From a bacterium (lineage in GTDB: Bacteria; Planctomycetota; J058; JAJDCP01): a stretch of 13,377 nucleotides of DNA. The notes under the pieces were generated by a model. That model was not told where the DNA came from. It ran no database searches and worked only from the letters and a program-made list of their open reading frames with translations. The translations under genes and the position numbers were made by a program. The DNA is taken from the NCBI GenBank assembly GCA_030428695.1, contig JAUIEM010000281.1:1-13377 (forward strand), written 5' to 3'. This document shows, one piece after another, positions 1-8,386 of the stretch; the stretch's first letter is position 1; every line of letters begins with the position of its first letter.

Positions 1-1
1 C

Positions 2-898
2 GCCGCCTCGCTGCTCAAGCTCGGGCGCATCGACCCCGCCTGGCAGCACCTGCGCATGGTGGAGACGCGCTACGACCAGACCGTGTTCTTCGCCGCCCAC
101 CTCGAGGCGATCGTCGAGCTGCGCACGGCGCTGCTCGCCCGCGAGCGCGAGGACCACATGGTGCACGTCCCCCAGGGCGGCTTCCTGCGCGGCGCGATGC
201 CGGACGCGGCGCCGGTGCGCACGGTGGTGTTGGCCGAGTTCTGGGTCGACCGGCACGAGGTCACCTGGGAGCGCTACAAGTTCTTCGCGGAGTGGTTCCT
301 CAAGACCGACGATCACCGCTTCTGTCATCCCGACGAGCCCCCGGGCAAGGACCACGTGCCCGACGAGCTCGGCACCTACCTCGATGTGCCCGAGCACCCG
401 GTGGTCAAGATCGACTTCTGGGACGCCTGGGCCTACGCCGGCTACTGGGCGAAGAAGCTGCCGACCGAGGCCCAGTGGGAGAAGGCCGCGCGGGGAACGG
501 ACGGGCGCATCTTCCCGTGGGGCAACGAGTGGTCGAACTTCGCCGGGCAGTCCCGCGAGACCCTCGGCGCGACCGAGAACGAGGGGCGGCTCGACAACCT
601 GCGCGAGAGCGGCCAGCTGATCATCACGCCGGGCAGCTGGCCGGAGGGGGCGTCCCCGTTCGGGGCTCTGGACATGGCCGGCAACGTCGAGGAGTGGTGC
701 CGCGACGCCTACAGCCCGACGGGCTACATCGATGCGGGGCTGCTCGACCCCTTCGTCCCGGGGCAGGAGAACGCGGCGCGGGTGACCCGGGGCGGGAGCT
801 TCCGCAGCTGGCAGTCCGAGCAGCGGACCCACGAGCGCGGCTTCCGGCCTCCCGACACCCGCACCGACGCGCTCGGTTTCCGCTGCGTCTTCCCGTGA
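2..898 (+). CDS. FGE-sulfatase (SUMF1/EgtB/PvdO-like) domain protein, 5' end outside window
   Basis: The frame is open from the first complete codon at nt 2. The first ATG (nt 56) has no ribosome-binding site and lies inside a helical stretch, so the gene probably begins upstream and the part seen here is its C-terminal ~298 residues. A short helical, possibly TPR-like segment comes first. An FGE-sulfatase domain then starts at about nt 155 (VHVPQGGFLRG). Family hallmarks are HRFCHPDEPPGKDH (nt ~317-358), KLPTEAQWEKAARG (nt ~455-496), FPWGNEW, FGALDMAGNVEEWC (nt ~659-700), RVTRGGSF (nt ~779-802) and the terminal GFRCVF. In true formylglycine-generating enzymes, two catalytic cysteines follow the GGSF motif. 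Here that segment reads RSWQSEQRTHERG, with no cysteine. It is therefore more likely a non-catalytic or differently acting FGE-fold protein, a type often attached to kinases in Planctomycetota and Myxococcota. Its real substrate is unknown. Its stop overlaps the GTG start of the next gene. Confidence 0.88.
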   Translation, partial: AASLLKLGRIDPAWQHLRMVETRYDQTVFFAAHLEAIVELRTALLAREREDHMVHVPQGGFLRGAMPDAAPVRTVVLAEFWVDRHEVTWERYKFFAEWFLKTDDHRFCHPDEPPGKDHVPDELGTYLDVPEHPVVKIDFWDAWAYAGYWAKKLPTEAQWEKAARGTDGRIFPWGNEWSNFAGQSRETLGATENEGRLDNLRESGQLIITPGSWPEGASPFGALDMAGNVEEWCRDAYSPTGYIDAGLLDPFVPGQENAARVTRGGSFRSWQSEQRTHERGFRPPDTRTDALGFRCVFP

Positions 899-1797
899 CG
901 GCGGCGGCGCTCGCGCCGGCCGACCGTCAGCGGGCGGTGCGGCGCACGATCCTGGTCATCTTCGTGCTCAACCTCGCGGTCGCGGTCGCCAAGGGCTGGT
1001 ACGGGCTGTGGGCCGGAAGCCTGGTCGTCACGGTCGACGCCTTCCACTCCCTGCTCGATGCGACCTCGAACGTGGTCGGCTGGGTCGCGCTGCGGATGGC
1101 GGCGGAGCCGCCGGATCCGGAGCATCCGTACGGGCACTCGAAGTTCGAGACGCTGGCGGCGACCTGCGTCGGGATCTTCATCGCGGTCGGCGTGTTCGAG
1201 TTCGGCAAGGAGGCGATCACGGCGCTGGTCTCGGGCCGCGAGCCGCCGGTCAGCTCGGCGCTCGGCTTCGTGGTGGTCGGCGGCACCTGGCTGGTCAACA
1301 TGTTCGTCGCCGCCTACGAGGGGCGCCGTGGCAAGGAGCTGAACAGCCCCTTCCTCAGCGCCGACGCGGCCCACACCGCCTCGGACGTACTGGTCACCGG
1401 CGGCGTGCTCGCGGCGCTGGCGGGGGTCGCCCTCGGCTACACCTGGCTGGACCCGGCGGTCAGCCTGGTCGTGCTGGTCGTCATCGCCTGGGTGGCCTGG
1501 ACCATCATCCGCAAGAACAGCAAGGTGCTGGTCGACCGCTCCCAGCTCGACGCGGCCGAGGTCGGGCGCATCGCGCGCGAGCACCCGGCGGTGGCGGATG
1601 TCCACCGGGTCCGCTCGCGGGGCGACGAGCAGACGGTCCAGCTCGATCTGCACCTGCTGCTTGACGGGAGCCTCTCGCTGCGGCAAGCTCACGCGATCGC
1701 GCACGACGTCGAAGCGGCGCTGCGCGCCGCCTTCCCCCGGGTCAACGACGTCACGATCCACATGGAACCCGACGATGACGGCCACGAGGAGCTGTAG
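895..1797 (+). CDS. Cation diffusion facilitator family transporter (ZitB-like, probable Zn2+/divalent metal exporter)
   Basis: This is a 300-residue protein, the usual length for cation diffusion facilitators, which exchange cytoplasmic divalent metal for protons across the inner membrane. About six hydrophobic segments occupy residues ~18-215. The transmembrane metal site is visible: D48xxH51xxxD55 in TM2 and H160xxxD164 in TM5. This His-Asp/His-Asp pattern is associated with zinc (and cadmium) carriers. The loop motif HPYGHSKFET follows TM2. A cytoplasmic ferredoxin-like C-terminal domain of ~85 residues starts near VLVDRSQLD and ends in VTIHMEPDDDG. The start was placed at GTG 895, overlapping the upstream TGA as GTGA. 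I see no Shine-Dalgarno sequence there, so translation may depend on coupling. An in-frame GTG at 937 (residue 15), just before TM1, is an alternative start. The stop codon directly abuts the ATG of the lipoprotein gene. The exact metal cannot be read from the sequence. Confidence 0.93.
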   Translation: MTAAALAPADRQRAVRRTILVIFVLNLAVAVAKGWYGLWAGSLVVTVDAFHSLLDATSNVVGWVALRMAAEPPDPEHPYGHSKFETLAATCVGIFIAVGVFEFGKEAITALVSGREPPVSSALGFVVVGGTWLVNMFVAAYEGRRGKELNSPFLSADAAHTASDVLVTGGVLAALAGVALGYTWLDPAVSLVVLVVIAWVAWTIIRKNSKVLVDRSQLDAAEVGRIAREHPAVADVHRVRSRGDEQTVQLDLHLLLDGSLSLRQAHAIAHDVEAALRAAFPRVNDVTIHMEPDDDGHEEL

Positions 1798-2291
1798 ATG
1801 CGCGCCCTGCTGGCGCTGGTCCTGGTTCTGTCCTCCGGCTGCGGCTACCGCTGGGGCTTCACCCCGATCGCGGGAGCGCGCAGCGTCGCCGTCCCGATGC
1901 TCGACAACCAGACCGACCGGGTGCAGCTCGAGCTGGTGCTGACCGACCTGATCCGGCGCGAGATCCTGACCCGTACGCCCCTGAAGATCCTGCCCAGCGA
2001 CCAGGCCGACCTGCTCCTGACCGGGCGGCTGACCCGCTTCACCCTCAACGTCCAGGTCGAGGACCGGCTCGACAACCCCGAGCTGACCACCGCGATCGTC
2101 GAGGCCCGCTTCGAGCTGGTCGACCTGCGCACCGGCCGCGTCTGGCGGCGGGACGCCAGCCGGCTGGCCCTGGCCGAGGTCGACCCCGGGCTCGACCCCG
2201 CCCTGGCGGACGCCCGCGACCAAGCGTTCCGGTCGCTGGCCGAACGTGTTATCCTGTTCCTCGACGACGGCTGGAATGACCCGGAGGCACC

Positions 2292-2295
<4 letters not shown>
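1798..2295 (+). CDS. lptE: LptE-like LPS-assembly lipoprotein
   Basis: This is a 165-residue predicted outer-membrane lipoprotein. A hydrophobic signal peptide ([11 protein letters not shown]) leads to a lipobox-like LSSGC, with Cys15 as the lipidated residue. The start CGYRWGF followed by [14 protein letters not shown] is typical of LptE. In other bacteria LptE plugs the LptD barrel and helps place lipopolysaccharide in the outer leaflet. The rest is a compact alpha/beta domain, including [18 protein letters not shown] and a C-terminal helix [17 protein letters not shown], as in the family. GAGGAG at nt 1784-1789 is a good ribosome-binding site for ATG 1798, which touches the upstream TAG. 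The 3' end overlaps the TTG start of ftsH as TTGA. LptE families are divergent and the identification rests on a few motifs and size, so a related Tol/Pal-type lipoprotein cannot be fully excluded. Confidence 0.82.
2282..2288 (+). promoter_or_regulatory. Ribosome-binding site deciding the TTG start of ftsH
   Basis: CGGAGGC, containing GGAGG, ends a few bases before TTG 2292. The first in-frame ATG (nt 2343, residue 18) has no comparable site, although GGAGGAG occurs further upstream at ~2319. The TTG therefore seems the real start, and it overlaps the lptE stop. Confidence 0.6.
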
Positions 2296-4196
<1,901 letters not shown>

Positions 4197-4209
4197 GCGG
4201 AGAGTCACC

Positions 4210-5082
4210 GTGTTCGCAGGTTCTTTCGTCGCCCTGACCACCCCGTTTCGCGCCGACGGCAGCCTCGACCTCGACACCCTCGACGCGCTGGTCGACCGCC
4301 AGCTCGAGGCCGGCATCGAGGGGCTCGTGCCCTGCGGCACGACCGGCGAGTCGCCGACCCTGAGCGACGACGAGAAGAAGCGGGTGATCGCGCGCGTGAT
4401 CGCCCGCGCCCAGGGCCGCCCGGTGATCGCCGGCACCGGCTCGTACGACACCCGCGCCTCGGTCGAGCTGACCCGCTGGGCGAAGGACGCCGGGGCGACG
4501 GGCGCCCTGGTCATCACGCCGTACTACAACAAGCCGACGCAGGCGGGCCTGCGCGCGCACTTCGAGGCGGTCGCGGACGTCGGCCTGCCGGTGATGCTGT
4601 ACAACGTCCCGGGCCGCACCGGCGTCTCGATCGCTGTCGACACCGCCGTCGCCCTCGGCGAGCACGAGGCGATCGTCGCGATCAAGGAGGCCGCCGGCGA
4701 CCTCGACCGGGTCAGTGAGCTGTGCGGGCGCAGCGGGCTCGCGGTGTTCTCCGGCGACGACTCGCTGACCTTGCCGATGCTCGCGGTCGGCGCGGTCGGC
4801 GTCGTGTCGGTGCTCGCCAACCTGACCCCCGGGCCGCTCGCGCGCCTGTGCAAGGCGGCGCGCGAGGGGGACTTCGCGGCGGCCCGGGCAGAGCACGCCC
4901 GGCTGTTCCCGCTGATGCGCGCGATGTTCCTCGAGACCAACCCGCAGCCGGTCAAGACCGCCCAGGCGCGGCTCGGGCTGCTCGAAGAGGTGTTCCGGCT
5001 GCCGATCGTCCGGATGGGGGATGCGGCCCGCGCGCGACTCGAGGAGGAGATGTGTCGGGCGGGACTCCTGACGCCGAGCTGA
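4210..5082 (+). CDS. dapA: 4-hydroxy-tetrahydrodipicolinate synthase
   Basis: This 290-residue (beta/alpha)8 aldolase condenses pyruvate with aspartate semialdehyde. It is the first committed step to diaminopimelate and lysine. The full catalytic set is visible: GTTGES (residues 43-48, with T44 and T45 as in E. coli), YYNKP (105-109), YNVPGRTG with the catalytic Tyr131, and Schiff-base Lys159 in IKEAAGD. GDD near residues 181-183 and NPQPVK near the C terminus also fit. The start is GTG 4210, preceded by GGAGAG (4199-4204), 13 bp after the ftsH stop. The upstream genes act in the envelope, so placing dapA here would supply the peptidoglycan precursor within the same transcript. The 3' end overlaps the kinase start by 31 nt. 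Related N-acetylneuraminate lyases share the fold, but the spacing of Thr44/45, Tyr131 and Lys159 favours DapA. Confidence 0.96.
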   Translation: MFAGSFVALTTPFRADGSLDLDTLDALVDRQLEAGIEGLVPCGTTGESPTLSDDEKKRVIARVIARAQGRPVIAGTGSYDTRASVELTRWAKDAGATGALVITPYYNKPTQAGLRAHFEAVADVGLPVMLYNVPGRTGVSIAVDTAVALGEHEAIVAIKEAAGDLDRVSELCGRSGLAVFSGDDSLTLPMLAVGAVGVVSVLANLTPGPLARLCKAAREGDFAAARAEHARLFPLMRAMFLETNPQPVKTAQARLGLLEEVFRLPIVRMGDAARARLEEEMCRAGLLTPS

Positions 5083-8000
5083 GCGCCACCTGCGACGTCT
5101 GCGACCAGGCGCTGGTCGCCCTGCCCGGGGGCGGACGCGGCTGCCCGGCCTGCGAGACCCGCGCCTGCCCTCCTCCGCGGGTGCCCGAGGAGAGCGCGAC
5201 CGAGGTCGCCGGCCTCGGCGACGGAGACACCTCCGACACGAGCGCCCTCTTCCTGCGCCGCACCCCGGAAGAGTCCCCGACCGAGAACATCGAGGACCCG
5301 GTCACCTACTACGCGCGCCAGGCCAGCGCGCCCGCGCTGTCGGCCGTCGGGCCCTACGAGCTCAAGCGCCAGATCGGCAAGGGCGGCATGGGGGTGGTGT
5401 ACGAGGCCTGGGACACCACCCACCAGCGTCCGGTCGCGATCAAGCTCCTGCGGGTGCGCGGGAACGAGGCCAGCCGCCGCCAGCTCGCCCGCTTCGGGCG
5501 GGAGGCCGCCTCGATGCGCAAGCTCGACCACCCGGCCATCGTCCCGGTCCTCGACGCGGGCAGCCACGAGGGCCTGCCCTGGTACGCGATGCCCCTGATC
5601 GACGGCAGCGACCTCGCCGAGCTGCTGCGCCGCTCGGGGCCCCTGCCCGAGAAGCGCGCCGCGCGCCTGCTGCGGCCGATCGTCTCCGGCCTCGAGCACG
5701 CACACCGCGCCGGGATCATCCACCGCGACGTCAAGCCGCAGAACATCCTCGTCCGGCGCCGGGACGGCCAGCCCCTGCTGCTCGACTTCGGGCTCGCCCA
5801 GGACGCCGAGGACAGCACCCTGACCAGGACCGGCGCGGTGCTCGGCACCCCGGCCTACATGTCCCCCGAGCAGGTCCGCGGCCGCAGCCACGATGTCGAC
5901 GAGCGCACCGACGTGTGGGGGGTCGGCGTCGTCCTCTACGAGCTGTTGACCGGCGCGCCGCCCTTCCGCGGCAAGACCCGCGAAGAGATCCGCGAGCGCG
6001 TGCGCCAGGGGGCGTGTGAGCCGCCGCGCCGGCTCAACCCCGAGCTCAGCCGCGACATCGAGGCGATCTGCCTGCGGGCCCTCGCCGTCGAGCCGGACGA
6101 TCGCTACCCGGACATGGGCGAGCTGCGCATCGACCTCGACCGCCTGCTCCAGGGAGGCTCGGTCGACGCCCGCCCGAGCGTCTGGCAGGAGGTCGCGAGC
6201 AGCCTGCGTCGGCCGCGGCTGCGGGCCCGGCTCGCGCTCGGGGCGCTGGTGCTCGTGCTGCTGCTCGTCGGCTGGCGCGAATGGCGGGCCCTCGACGCGC
6301 CCCTGGAGAGGGCCTGGGAGGCCCTGGCCGTCGGCGATGCCGAGGCCCTGCAGATCGCGCGCACGCTGCTCGAGGAGCGCGCTCCGGAGCATCCGGCCCT
6401 CGCCGTCCTGCGCTCGGGAGGAGCGCTCGCGGTGCGCGACCGGGCGGCGGCCCTGGCCACGGCGGAGTCGCTGGCCGTGGCGATCGACGCGAGCTTCGCC
6501 CAGGCCGAGGAGCGCTTCTTCGCCGCCCGCCAGCAGCTCGGGGTCGTCGCCGAGGTCAACCGGGCGGCCTGTGAGCGGTCCCTCGCCCGCGGCATCCTGG
6601 ACTGCGCCGCCCTCGAGCGCGCGCTCGCCGGTGCGCTGCCCGGGGCGGCGGAGAAGCAGCGGCTCCGGGGCGAAGGTTTGATCCGGCGCGCGGTCCACCG
6701 CGTGTGGCTCGGGCTGAACCGCTGCGACCGGCCGTCGCAGGAGCTCTGGCGCGAGCGCCTGCTAGCCCTCGGCGGCGACGAGCTGCCCGGCCTGCGCCCC
6801 GGCACCCTCACCCTGACCCTGGGGGAGGGCGTCAGCGTCCACCTGTACCGCGTCCCGGACCAGAACAGCCCGCCCCTGCTGTGCGCCCCGGACGGCGCAC
6901 CCGTCGAGAGCCTCGAGTGGTCGGAGCTGCCCTCGGCGTCGGCGTCCGTGCACCTCGAGCAGGAGGCGCTGTTCGCCGAGCTCGAGGAGGCGATCGCCGC
7001 CGCCCGGCCGGAGCGCGCCCGGGGCCTGGCCGAAGAGCTCGAGGGCATCAGCCTCGGCTACGGGGACGGGCGCTCGCGGCGCTTCCTGATGCGCGCCCTG
7101 CTCGCCCAGCTCGAGATCGCCGGCGAAGAGCTCGACGAGGACCCCGTCGAGTGGGTCGGGAGCGCGGGGTTGCCGGTGTCGTTGTTCGACAGCGAGGAGC
7201 TGTTCGGGGTGATCCTGCGGGTCGACGGCGAGCTGCTCGGCGAGACCCTCGGCCACGGCGAGGAGCCCGCCTTCCCGGCCCGGCGCGAGGTGGTCGGCGG
7301 GGCGGAGCTCAGCGTCTGCGCCGAGGATGGTCGGCTGCGACGGATCAGCTACGACCCGGAGCGCCACGACTTCACGACGGTCGGCTTCTTCCAGAACCCG
7401 CTCGAGGAGCCCGCGACCGCCGAGCTCCGCTTCGCCGCCGGCAGCCACGCGCTGCCGCCGGGCAGCTACATCCTGCACGCGCGCTTCCGGGGGCGGCCTC
7501 CGCTCCAGTTGCCCTTCTTGCTGATCTCCGGGGAGACCCACGCGATCGCCCTCGACGAGGCGGTGTGGAGCGCGACACCGGAAGGCTACGCCTACCTCGC
7601 CGCCGGGCCGGGGCTGCACGAGGCCCTGGCCTACCGTCACGGCCCGCCGCTGCTGCCCCCCGCGGCCTGGCGGCGGGAGCTGCCGGCGCTGCGCATCGCG
7701 CTGTCCGCGGTCGATCCGTGGGAGCTGGCGGAGTTCATCACCGAGAGCGGCGCGCCGGGGCGGCTGTTCGTGTGCGCCGAGGAGGGCCATCGCCGCGCCG
7801 AGGGGCCCTTCGACAGCCCGATCTTCGTCGAGCAGGAGCTGATCGCCGCCTGGTGCCGCGCCCTCGAGCGCCGTCACCCGGGCCTGCGCTTCCGCCGCGC
7901 GACGGCCGCCGAGCTCCGCCGCGCGCGCCGCGGCCCGGAGAACGCAGCGGACCGGGAGAATCTGCTCAGCCCGTACCACGCCGACCTCGGGCACAACGGC

Positions 8001-8093
8001 GGCGCGGTGGTCTGGGGCCCCGACCACCACGTGCTGCCGCGCGACCGCGTGGTCGACCCGCGGGAGGTGTGGCTGGTGGCCGAGGAGCGGTAG
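5052..8093 (+). CDS. Membrane-anchored Hanks-type Ser/Thr protein kinase with N-terminal zinc ribbon and degenerate FGE-like C-terminal domain
   Basis: This is a 1013-residue protein. GTG 5052 is chosen because GAGGAGGAG lies at 5041-5049 and because this start retains a complete zinc ribbon, C14xxC17 and C31xxC34. The kinase domain spans about residues 102-365. It has G109-K-G-G-M-G, VAIK with Lys131, HRDVKPQN (catalytic D226, N231), DFG (D245), GTPAYMSPEQ and DVWGVGVVLYELLTG, so it should be an active RD kinase. One transmembrane helix (~392-409) places ~600 residues outside the cytoplasm. That region begins with helical sequence. A PEGA-like beta segment may begin near residue 584 (TLTLTLGEG), and another lies at ~774-838 (LPPGSYILHARFRG). 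The last ~170 residues resemble a worn FGE-sulfatase domain: EGYAYLAAGP (844-853), and RATAAELRRARRG (949-961) aligns with the usual LPTEAEWEKAARG. The kinase call is secure. The C-terminal assignment is my inference from pattern. The kinase overlaps dapA by 31 nt and ends 10 bp from a convergent gene. Confidence 0.93.
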   Translation: MSGGTPDAELSATCDVCDQALVALPGGGRGCPACETRACPPPRVPEESATEVAGLGDGDTSDTSALFLRRTPEESPTENIEDPVTYYARQASAPALSAVGPYELKRQIGKGGMGVVYEAWDTTHQRPVAIKLLRVRGNEASRRQLARFGREAASMRKLDHPAIVPVLDAGSHEGLPWYAMPLIDGSDLAELLRRSGPLPEKRAARLLRPIVSGLEHAHRAGIIHRDVKPQNILVRRRDGQPLLLDFGLAQDAEDSTLTRTGAVLGTPAYMSPEQVRGRSHDVDERTDVWGVGVVLYELLTGAPPFRGKTREEIRERVRQGACEPPRRLNPELSRDIEAICLRALAVEPDDRYPDMGELRIDLDRLLQGGSVDARPSVWQEVASSLRRPRLRARLALGALVLVLLLVGWREWRALDAPLERAWEALAVGDAEALQIARTLLEERAPEHPALAVLRSGGALAVRDRAAALATAESLAVAIDASFAQAEERFFAARQQLGVVAEVNRAACERSLARGILDCAALERALAGALPGAAEKQRLRGEGLIRRAVHRVWLGLNRCDRPSQELWRERLLALGGDELPGLRPGTLTLTLGEGVSVHLYRVPDQNSPPLLCAPDGAPVESLEWSELPSASASVHLEQEALFAELEEAIAAARPERARGLAEELEGISLGYGDGRSRRFLMRALLAQLEIAGEELDEDPVEWVGSAGLPVSLFDSEELFGVILRVDGELLGETLGHGEEPAFPARREVVGGAELSVCAEDGRLRRISYDPERHDFTTVGFFQNPLEEPATAELRFAAGSHALPPGSYILHARFRGRPPLQLPFLLISGETHAIALDEAVWSATPEGYAYLAAGPGLHEALAYRHGPPLLPPAAWRRELPALRIALSAVDPWELAEFITESGAPGRLFVCAEEGHRRAEGPFDSPIFVEQELIAAWCRALERRHPGLRFRRATAAELRRARRGPENAADRENLLSPYHADLGHNGGAVVWGPDHHVLPRDRVVDPREVWLVAEER

Positions 8094-8103
8094 CCCGTCA
8101 GGT

Positions 8104-8376
8104 TCAGCGCTTCTTGCGCAGCACCGACAGCACGAAGACGAACAGCGCGGCGCCGATCACCGCCCACACGACCGGGAAGCGCGTGTCCCCGATCTGGACG
8201 GGGAGAATCGCCGGGAGCTCGAGGCCGCGCTTGATCCACATCCCGATCAGCGCGCCGACGAAGCCGATCGCGATGCTCGCGACCATGCCCCCGAGCTTCT
8301 CGCCGGTCAGCCACTTGGCGATCCAGCCGCAGAGGCCGGCGATCAGCAGGAGACCGAGGAAGTCGAACAGGCTCAT
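8104..8376 (-). CDS. GlsB/YeaQ/YmgE-type small membrane protein
   Basis: This is a 90-residue, glycine-rich membrane protein of the family formerly called transglycosylase-associated. Its members are often stress-induced and lack a firmly established biochemical role. Three hydrophobic segments (~residues 4-24, 28-48, 66-86) match the family. So do GWIAKWLTGEKLGG near residues 17-30 and the small-residue-rich IAIGFVGALIGMWI. A long spacer between the second and third segments (~48-66) and the basic tail RKKR are visible. The start is ATG at 8376. Its ribosome-binding site (AGGAGGA, complement of 8381-8387) overlaps the stop codon of speA, and the gap is 10 bp, so the two are probably cotranscribed and perhaps translationally coupled. 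It converges with the kinase gene across only 10 bp, with no obvious hairpin terminator between them. Confidence 0.9.
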   Translation of the reverse strand: MSLFDFLGLLLIAGLCGWIAKWLTGEKLGGMVASIAIGFVGALIGMWIKRGLELPAILPVQIGDTRFPVVWAVIGAALFVFVLSVLRKKR

Positions 8377-8386
8377 CGCGTCCTCC

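Noticed and set aside
292..894. Extension of the transporter frame upstream to nt 292.
   Set aside because: That stretch is the out-of-frame shadow of the FGE-domain gene and would add ~200 Arg-rich residues ahead of TM1.
2247..2255. TGTTATCCT inside the 3' end of lptE as an extended -10 promoter for ftsH.
   Set aside because: It lies in coding sequence, has only a weak -35 (TTCCGG), and the genes are already coupled by overlap.
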